Assembly (NCBI RefSeq): GCF_052065355.1
Contig: NZ_JBQHUF010000009.1
Coordinates: 52,325-116,324 of the forward strand
Reading direction: 5' to 3'
Source of the DNA: Flavonifractor sp052065355
Lineage (GTDB): Bacteria > Bacillota > Clostridia > Oscillospirales > Oscillospiraceae
DNA: 64,000 nucleotides
Part shown: one piece after another, positions 58,215-64,000 of the stretch
How the letters are laid out: each line of letters starts with the position of its first letter
How positions within the stretch are numbered: the stretch's first letter is position 1
Made by a program: the position numbers and the translations under genes
The notes under the pieces: model-generated
Database searches by the model: none
What the model saw: the letters and a program-made list of their open reading frames with translations, nothing else
What the model was told of the DNA's origin: nothing

Positions 58215-59801
58215 GTGGCAAACCCTCATTTTGAAATCAAAATCACGAAGCGGAGCAAACGGCAGTCAGCTGTTGCCGGAGCTGCCTACCAGAGCGGCGA
58301 GAATCTGTTTTCCGAGTATGACCAGAAGCACAAAGACTACCGAAAAAAGGAAGGTGTGGTCTACACGGAAATCATGCTGCCGCCCCATGCCCCGCCAGAA
58401 TACGCCGACCGGGAACAGCTCTGGAACGCAGTAGAAGCCGTTGAAAACCAGTGGAACTCTCAGCTTGCCAGACGGTTTGTGCTGGCACTGCCCAGAGAAG
58501 TACCGGAGGAATTGTATCCGCAGATGGTGCAGGACTACTGCAATCAGTTTTTTGTTTGCAAAGGCATGATTGTTGATTTTGCCATCCATGACCCCAAGCC
58601 ACCGGGACACAATCCCCATTGTCATGTGATGCTGACCATGCGGGCAATGGACGAGCGTGGAAAATGGCTTCCCAAAGCCAGAAAGGTTTATGACCTTGAC
58701 GAGAATGGCGAGCGTATCCGACTTCCATCCGGGAACTGGAAAAGCCATAAGGAGGACACTGTTGACTGGAACGAGCAGTATCATGGGCAGGAGTGGCGCA
58801 CCGGCTGGGAAACGGTGCAGAACCGTTATCTGGAAATGGTGAACAGCCCAGTCCGTGTCGATCTCCGTTCTTATGAAAAACAGGGGCTGGACATCATCCC
58901 CACCGTCCACATGGGAGCTGCTGTCACCCAGATGGAACGCCGTGGCATCCAGACCAATATCGGCAATCTGAACCGGGACATCAAAGCCGCTAATCGCATG
59001 ATGACCGTGATCCGCAACACCATTCAGAATCTGCGTGAATGGATCAGCGATATTCTGGAAGCCCGGAAAGAGCTGCTGGCAGAGAACAAGCCGGAAACTG
59101 CATCCCCTGACCTTATCAATCTTCTGCGGGATTATCTCAATCTGCGAAAAGCAGAACGCCGGGACTGGTCAAGATACGGTCAGCAAAAAGGTGCAACGAA
59201 AGATTTACAGTCCTTTGTCAACGCCACCAATTATCTGAAAGACCATCAGATTTTTACACTGGAGCAGCTGGACAGTGTGCTGGAGAAAGTGAAGCAGAAA
59301 TCCGGCAGCATCAGCACCGGCATGAGGAAAGCCGAGAGCCGCATGAAAGTGATTACCGGCATCCAGAACGCCGTTGCAGATTGTCAGCAGCATAAAGCTG
59401 TCCATGACAAGTATGTGCGAATCGGCTGGAAAACGGTGCAGTCCGTTTATGCGGAAAGCCACCGGGACGAACTGGACACATACAACAAGGCGTACCGTTT
59501 TTTGAAAAAGCATGGTGTTGACCTGAATGTTGATCTGGAAGCCCTGCAAGCGGAGTATGAACAGCTGCAAACTTCTCACGCAGAATATACCGGGCAGCTG
59601 GCGGCAGTGCAGGAGGAATTGAAGCCGCTGAAAGAAATCCGTTACTGGGTCAGCAAGGTACTTGACCCGGAACAGGCAGAGGTCAAAAAGAAGCCGGAGC
59701 CGAAGCACTCTGTCACCGAACAGATTCAGGATTATCGGGAAGAATCCAGAAAAAAGGACGAGCAGCACCGGCAGGAGAAAAAACAGAATATGGAACTGTA
59801 A
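58215..59801 (+). CDS. MobA/MobL-family relaxase (right element)
   Basis: A 528-residue relaxase. GTG start (MANPHFEIKITKRSKRQ) with AAAGGAG upstream. The relaxase tyrosine region is AVAGAAYQSGENL, the TEIMLPPHAPP motif is shared with the left relaxase and the metal site is HNPHCHVMLTMRAMD. The long helical C-terminus ends in a charged tail. It acts at the adjacent oriT-like segment. Confidence 0.9.
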   Translation: MANPHFEIKITKRSKRQSAVAGAAYQSGENLFSEYDQKHKDYRKKEGVVYTEIMLPPHAPPEYADREQLWNAVEAVENQWNSQLARRFVLALPREVPEELYPQMVQDYCNQFFVCKGMIVDFAIHDPKPPGHNPHCHVMLTMRAMDERGKWLPKARKVYDLDENGERIRLPSGNWKSHKEDTVDWNEQYHGQEWRTGWETVQNRYLEMVNSPVRVDLRSYEKQGLDIIPTVHMGAAVTQMERRGIQTNIGNLNRDIKAANRMMTVIRNTIQNLREWISDILEARKELLAENKPETASPDLINLLRDYLNLRKAERRDWSRYGQQKGATKDLQSFVNATNYLKDHQIFTLEQLDSVLEKVKQKSGSISTGMRKAESRMKVITGIQNAVADCQQHKAVHDKYVRIGWKTVQSVYAESHRDELDTYNKAYRFLKKHGVDLNVDLEALQAEYEQLQTSHAEYTGQLAAVQEELKPLKEIRYWVSKVLDPEQAEVKKKPEPKHSVTEQIQDYREESRKKDEQHRQEKKQNMEL

Positions 59802-59840
59802 GGCGTCTGATTTTCAAAAGAAATCGGGTGCCTTTTGTTT
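59801..59840 (+). terminator. hairpin after right relaxase
   Basis: AAGGCGTCTGATTT pairs imperfectly with AAATCGGGTGCCTT, followed by TTG. Confidence 0.55.
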
Positions 59841-59857
59841 TGTCAGGAGGTGCAATT

Positions 59858-60379
59858 TTGAATGTATTTGAAGCGGTCAAACAGAATGTAACCACCAGAC
59901 AGGCAGCGGAGCTGTACGGCATCCCTGTCAGCAGAAACGGCATGGCGGTCTGCCCTTTTCACAATGACAAAAATCCCAGCATGAAACTGGACAGGCGTTT
60001 TCACTGCTTTGGCTGTCAGGCTGATGGGGATGCAGTGGATTTTGTTTCCCGGCTGTTTGAGCTGCCCAGCAAGGATGCCGCCATGAAGCTGGCTGATGAT
60101 TTGGGGATTGTCTATGACAACAGGCAGAAGCCGACCGTCAAACCCCATATCCGGGAACCTACCCCGGAGCAGAAATACAGGCAGGAAGAAATGCACTGCT
60201 ACAAAGTCTTATGCGAATACTTCCACCTTCTCCAGAAATGGGAACAGCAGTATGCCCCGCAAACGCCGGAGGATGACCTGCATCCGCTCTTTGTGGAAGC
60301 CCTGCAAAGGAAATCCTACACAGAGTATCTGCTGGACAGTTTTTGGACGGATCGCCGGAAGAACGCTGGGAGCTTGTAG
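59858..60379 (+). CDS. CHC2 zinc-finger primase-like protein
   Basis: A 173-residue protein with a DnaG-type CHC2 zinc finger: CPFHNDKNPSMKLD, then FHCFGCQADGDAVDFV (residues ~32-65). The C-terminal part is helical. TTG start with AGGAGG 7 nt upstream. It has no TOPRIM domain, so it probably helps priming with the VapE-type protein encoded 27 nt downstream. Confidence 0.85.
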   Translation: MNVFEAVKQNVTTRQAAELYGIPVSRNGMAVCPFHNDKNPSMKLDRRFHCFGCQADGDAVDFVSRLFELPSKDAAMKLADDLGIVYDNRQKPTVKPHIREPTPEQKYRQEEMHCYKVLCEYFHLLQKWEQQYAPQTPEDDLHPLFVEALQRKSYTEYLLDSFWTDRRKNAGSL

Positions 60380-60406
60380 CACAGCAAGGAAAAGAGGTGA
60401 TGAAAC

Positions 60407-61765
60407 TTGAGCAGCGAATTGCAGAATGGGCAGCAGCCGGAACTCTGCACCGTGGAACAGGTCAGAAGCAGCCTGGAACAGACCGAGAAAGGTAAGGTAT
60501 CCAATGCCGCAGCCAACTATAAACGGGTGTTTCAGCTTGACCCTCTGCTGAAAGGAGCGATCCGAAAAAATCTGCTGACAGAACGAGTGGATATTGTGAA
60601 GCCCCTCGGCTGGTATCGGGACAGCCCGACCCTGACCGATGTGGACATCAAATATCTGCTCTTATATTTTGAGGAAAACTATGGGCTGACCATCGAGAAA
60701 AAGATACAGGACGCTGTGATGGTGATTGCTAACGAAAACCGCTATCACCCTGTTCGGGATTTTCTCAATGCCTTGCAGTGGGACGGTATAGAACGCATCC
60801 GCTATTGTCTGCATCGTTTTCTGGGAGCTGATGCCGATGATTATACCTGTGAAGCCATGCGGCTGTTTCTGCTGGGAGCAATCTCACGGGCGTTCCGTCC
60901 CGGCTGTAAATTTGAAATCATGCTCTGTCTGGTGGGCGGTCAGGGAGCCGGAAAGTCCTCGTTTTTTCGGCTGCTGGCAGTTCAGGATGACTGGTTTTCC
61001 GATGACCTGAAAAAGCTGGATGATGAAAATGTGTACCGCAAGATGCAGGGACACTGGCTGATTGAGATGTCGGAGATGATTGCCACCGCCAATGCCAAGA
61101 GCATTGAGGAAATCAAATCCTTTCTCAGTCGCCAGAAGGAAACCTATAAAGTGCCATACGAAACCCACCCGGCTGACCGAAAACGGCAGTGTGTGTTCTG
61201 CGGCACTTCCAATACGCTGGATTTTCTGCCCCTTGACCGCACCGGCAACCGCCGTTTTGTGCCAGTCATGGTACATCCAGAGCTGGCAGAAATTCACATT
61301 CTGGACGATGAACCGGCAGCAAGAGCCTATCTCATACAGGTCTGGGCAGAAGCGATGGAGATTTACCGCAGCGGAAACTTCAAACTCCGGTTCAGCCCGG
61401 CAATGAACGAGTATCTGAAAGTCCACCAGCGTGACTTTATGCCGGAGGACACCAAAGCCGGACAGATCATCGAGTATCTGGAAAAGTGTTCGGATAACAT
61501 GGTCTGCTCCAAACAGCTGTTCCGGGAAGCCCTGGGACACAGTTTTGACGAGCCGAAGCAATGGGAAATCCGGGAGATCAACGACATTATGAACAACAGC
61601 GTGACCGGCTGGAGGGCGTTTTCCAATCCCCGGTACTTCCGCAGCCCCTATGGGCGGCAGAAAGGCTGGGAGCGCATCCAGCCCGACAACGGAGGTGGAG
61701 ATTTTCAGGAATTGACGCCGGAGGAAGTGGAGCAGCTGGAACTTCCCCCAGAGTGGCTAAAGTAA
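60407..61765 (+). CDS. VapE/virulence-associated E-type replicative ATPase
   Basis: A 452-residue protein of the VapE/DUF5906-like superfamily 3 helicase-related group. Walker A is GGQGAGKSSFFRLL near residue 185, sensor and Arg segments include RQCVFCGTSNTLDFL and GNRRFVPV. TTG start with GAGGTGATGAAAC upstream. Together with the CHC2 protein and the downstream repeat array it probably initiates replication of the excised element. Confidence 0.88.
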   Translation: MSSELQNGQQPELCTVEQVRSSLEQTEKGKVSNAAANYKRVFQLDPLLKGAIRKNLLTERVDIVKPLGWYRDSPTLTDVDIKYLLLYFEENYGLTIEKKIQDAVMVIANENRYHPVRDFLNALQWDGIERIRYCLHRFLGADADDYTCEAMRLFLLGAISRAFRPGCKFEIMLCLVGGQGAGKSSFFRLLAVQDDWFSDDLKKLDDENVYRKMQGHWLIEMSEMIATANAKSIEEIKSFLSRQKETYKVPYETHPADRKRQCVFCGTSNTLDFLPLDRTGNRRFVPVMVHPELAEIHILDDEPAARAYLIQVWAEAMEIYRSGNFKLRFSPAMNEYLKVHQRDFMPEDTKAGQIIEYLEKCSDNMVCSKQLFREALGHSFDEPKQWEIREINDIMNNSVTGWRAFSNPRYFRSPYGRQKGWERIQPDNGGGDFQELTPEEVEQLELPPEWLK

Positions 61766-61771
61766 AAAATC

Positions 61772-61995
61772 AGTGCCGGTTGCCGTTTTGTTGTCGAGCC
61801 GGTTGTCGGTCTGGTTGTCGGGCGAAAGTCTGAAAACCCCTGATTTGATGGGCATTTTCTCTCTCCTGACAACCATGACAACCGACTTTTATAAAAAAAG
61901 AAGAAAAAGAAAATAGAGCATCTGCCCGACAGAGTTTTAAGGTTTTCTGATGTCCGTTGTCAGGACTTCGTTGTCAGCCTTTCCTTTGTCGGGCT
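61772..61995. repeat. array of GTTGTCRG motifs in both orientations (origin candidate)
   Basis: At least eight copies of an 8-10 bp motif: GTTGTCGAG 61790, GGTTGTCGGT 61801, GGTTGTCGGG 61813, inverted CTGACAACC 61866 and TGACAACC 61876, CCCGACAGA 61925, GTTGTCAGG 61957, GTTGTCAGCC 61970, TTTGTCGGG 61985. An A-rich stretch (61891-61917) lies in the middle. It directly follows the replication genes, so iterons of an origin are the natural reading. Confidence 0.7.
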
Positions 61996-62016
61996 TTTTT
62001 ACAGGAGGTGTCGCAC

Positions 62017-62196
62017 ATGGAACAGGTAGCAGCCAAAACGAAAGCAGGACAGGCAAGTCCGGCAGGAACATTCAGCATGAAGCTGGGCAAGACCACCTAT
62101 GTGGTGGGCGTTCATTTCAGCCAGACCGCAAAGGACACGCTGGAGGACAAAATGAAGCGGCTGATGAAGGACGATGTGAAATCATCGAATTTTTGA
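62017..62196 (+). CDS. tnpW: TnpW transposon protein (right element)
   Basis: A 59-residue protein of the Tn4451 TnpW type: AGTFSMKLGKTTYVVGVHFS and KDTLEDKMKRLMKDDVK. AGGAGG precedes the ATG. In related elements a serine recombinase follows. Here only about 50 bp separate it from virD4 sequence, so that recombinase is missing or is represented by the one at 45474. Confidence 0.82.
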   Translation: MEQVAAKTKAGQASPAGTFSMKLGKTTYVVGVHFSQTAKDTLEDKMKRLMKDDVKSSNF

Positions 62197-62247
62197 TGCA
62201 AAACTCGGTGAGATATTCCCTTTATTTATCTTGACAAAACACTCCCG

Positions 62248-63552
62248 AAAGGCACCATCCTGGTGGAGTGCGGCAAAATGCTTCAGCGCGGCACACCCAA
62301 GCTTGGCAAGGACGGCAAGCCCATGAAGGATAAGCACGGCAAGGTCATCTATGAGCCTTATCGGATCAAGGTCCTCAATACCATCAACTTCAAGAAGTCC
62401 ATGCACTATAACCCCTTTGCCTACATTCACTCAGAGAAGGACATCTTGAAGCTGGTCACGACGCTGATTGCCAACACCAAGGGCGAGGGCAAGGCCGGGG
62501 ACGATTTCTGGGTCAAGGCGGAAACACTTTTGTATTGCGCCCTGATTGGATACATCCACTATGAGGCCCCGGTGGAGGAGCAGAATTTCTCCACTCTTAT
62601 TGAGATGATAAACAGTATGGAAGTTCGGGAGGACGACGAGGAATACAAAAACGCCGTTGACCTGATGTTCGACGAGTTGGAATCCCGTGATTCTCGCCAC
62701 TTCGCCGTCCGCCAGTATAAAAAATATAAGCTGGCAGCGGGCAAAACCGCAAAATCCATTCTGATTTCCTGCGGTGCGCGCCTTGCCGTATTCGACATTG
62801 CGGAACTGCGGGAGGTCACTTCCTACGACGAGCTGGAGCTGGACACCCTGGGAGATCGGAAAACCGCTCTGTTCCTCATTATGAGCGACACGGACGATAG
62901 CTTTAACTTCCTGATCTCCATGTGCTACACCCAGCTGTTCAACCTTTTGTGTGAAAAAGCCGACGATGTGTACGGCGGGCGGTTGCCGGTCCATGTGCGC
63001 TGCCTCATTGACGAGTGTGCCAACATCGGCCAGATTCCCAAGCTGGAAAAACTGGTCGCCACCATCCGCAGCCGTGAGATCTCCGCCTGTCTGGTATTGC
63101 AGGCGCAGTCCCAGCTGAAAGCCATCTATAAGGACAACGCCGATACCATCATCGGCAACATGGATACCTCCATCTTCCTGGGCGGCAAGGAACCGACTAC
63201 CCTCAAGGAGCTGGCCGCCGTGCTGGGCAAGGAAACCATCGACACCTACAACACCGGCGAGAACCGTGGGCGGGAAACCTCCCACTCTCTCAACTACCAG
63301 AAGCTCGGCAAAGAGCTTATGAGCCAGGATGAACTGGCCGTTATGGACGGCGGCAAGTGCATCCTCCAACTGCGCGGTGTGCGGCCTTTCCTCTCGGACA
63401 AGTACGACATCACCAAGCACCCCAATTACCCGTACACCGCCGACGCGGACCCCAAGAACGCCTTTGACATCGAGGCGTTCCTGTCCACCCGGCTCAAGCT
63501 CAAGCCCAACGAGGTCTACGATGTGTATGAAGTAGACGCAGAGGGCGCGTAA
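62248..63552 (+). pseudogene. virD4 (type IV coupling protein) 3' fragment
   Basis: About 434 codons resuming at KGTILVECGKML and running to the natural stop (YDVYEVDAEGA). Walker B and neighbouring coupling-protein motifs are intact (HVRCLIDECANIGQIPKL, then SREISACLVLQAQSQL). The segment with Walker A and the N-terminal membrane part lies elsewhere or is lost (see 45115-45417). Without them it cannot pump DNA. Confidence 0.88.
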
Positions 63553-63663
63553 ATCTGTTCCGCTGTGAAAGGAGTGATCTTATCTACCCGCCTCAACCGC
63601 CCCGGATGGGGCCATCGGCGTACAAAGCGGACAATCACCAAAAAATAATGAAAAAAGGAGGAC

Positions 63664-63710
63664 AGCCGGAATCAGGCCCCGGAAACCGGGTGCCGATTGT
63701 TCCGGCTTTT
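63664..63710 (+). terminator. terminator between virD4 and maff2
   Basis: AGCCGGAATC pairs with TTCCGGCTTTT with a further inner CCCGG/CCGGG pairing. Confidence 0.65.
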
Positions 63711-63767
63711 GTATGCCTATGAATGACTAAATCAAACTTTTCAAATGATTCCGGCTAACTATAATTT

Positions 63768-63908
63768 ATGGCATTTTTCAATCAGGCTATCACCGTTCTT
63801 CAGACCCTCGTTATCGCTCTGGGCGCTGGTCTCGGCATCTGGGGTGTCATCAACCTGCTGGAAGGTTACGGCAACGACAACCCCGGTGCGAATGCTCATG
63901 TACGGTAA
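63768..63908 (+). pseudogene. Maff2-family membrane protein, interrupted after residue 40
   Basis: MAFFNQAITVLQTLVIALG, then LGIWGVINLLEGYGNDNPG, the N-terminus of the Maff2 family from conjugative elements. After NPG the family sequence is lost and the frame stops at 63908. The break coincides with GTGCG at 63886, the canonical 5' end of a group II intron. The window ends 110 bp later. Confidence 0.7.
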
Positions 63909-64000
63909 AGTATCACAAGAAAATTATGTCGAATTGACAGCCGCCTCCGCTATACCGAATAAGGAAATAAAGAGTCCTCAAATTTTGCGCTACTAAATGA
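63886..64000 (+). mobile_element. possible 5' end of a group II intron in maff2
   Basis: GTGCG at 63886-63890 marks the point where maff2 homology ends. The remaining 110 bp hold no gene. Too little sequence is in view to fold domain I, so this rests on the 5' consensus and the interrupted gene. Confidence 0.4.

Larger units (their letters stand above)
45418..62247. mobile_element. 16.8-kb hybrid of two integrative mobilizable elements inserted in virD4
   Basis: Foreign DNA separates the two pieces of virD4. The left part (to ~51.82 kb) has a large serine recombinase, TnpW-like protein, rlmA, DUF3847, oriT-like site, relaxase and a truncated DUF3991 gene. The right part has TnpV, small proteins, a restriction-like set, DUF3847, oriT-like site, relaxase, zinc-finger/VapE pair and TnpW. 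GA dinucleotides stand at both borders (45417-45418 and 62247-62248), the core used by TnpX-type recombinases. Confidence 0.75.

Noticed and set aside
61772..61995. CRISPR array
   Set aside because: The repeats are 8-10 bp, in both orientations and irregularly spaced, unlike 24-37-bp direct repeats with constant spacers. No cas gene is near.

Overview
The window (about 58-60% GC over most of its length) looks like a chromosome segment of a gut Clostridia bacterium of the Oscillospiraceae type. Supporting signs are an rplM-rpsI pair, a livKHMGF branched-chain amino-acid importer, cobalamin riboswitches, a DNA-repair radical-SAM pair, and integrative elements with MobP3, MobA/MobL-like and CD1115-type transfer genes. 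The genus cannot be fixed from the sequence alone.

Layout. (1) 1-12718 is a corrinoid-acquisition locus. It has three cobalamin riboswitches, a giant secreted protein with GLUG repeats and a DUF4430 (transcobalamin-like) end, a Cys-rich small protein with an unknown partner, a BtuFCD-type importer and CbiZ. (2) About 12.8-22.8 kb is an integrative mobilizable element next to tRNA-Val: a frameshifted sigma factor, a DUF6076 protein, a replication/HTH pair, a MobP3-Sel1 relaxase, a Fic/VbhA toxin-antitoxin and two overlapping tyrosine integrases. (3) 22.9-29.6 kb holds an esterase, an SDR and the complete liv importer. (4) 29.6-35.2 kb is a sigma-54-controlled catabolic operon (CitMHS transporter, AtuA-like protein, AtuA C-terminal-type small protein, acetoacetate-decarboxylase-like protein) with its divergent activator. 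(5) 35.2-40.2 kb is housekeeping: zinc phospholipase C-like protein, radical-SAM DNA-repair pair with LexA-like sites, TtcA-like protein, L13 and S9. (6) 40.25 kb to the end is an integrative conjugative element (ParA, ParB, Rep-like protein, PcfB, VirD4, Maff2). Its virD4 gene is split by about 16.8 kb of foreign DNA.

That 16.8-kb insert is a hybrid of two related mobilizable elements, each with a DUF3847 gene, an oriT-like segment and a relaxase. They are fused at about 51.82 kb. The left part carries a large serine recombinase and an RlmA-type 23S rRNA methyltransferase behind an eight-codon leader ending MRLR, which is the macrolide-stalling motif. The right part carries TnpV and an AT-rich three-gene set: a C5-cytosine methyltransferase with an N-terminal HTH, a degenerate LAGLIDADG-like protein and a PD-(D/E)XK-like nuclease. 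It also has a primase-type zinc-finger/VapE replication pair followed by an array of GTTGTCRG motifs. The three-gene set, the MRLR-rlmA attenuator and the riboswitch that fires antisense to cbiZ are the strongest candidates for something not yet described.
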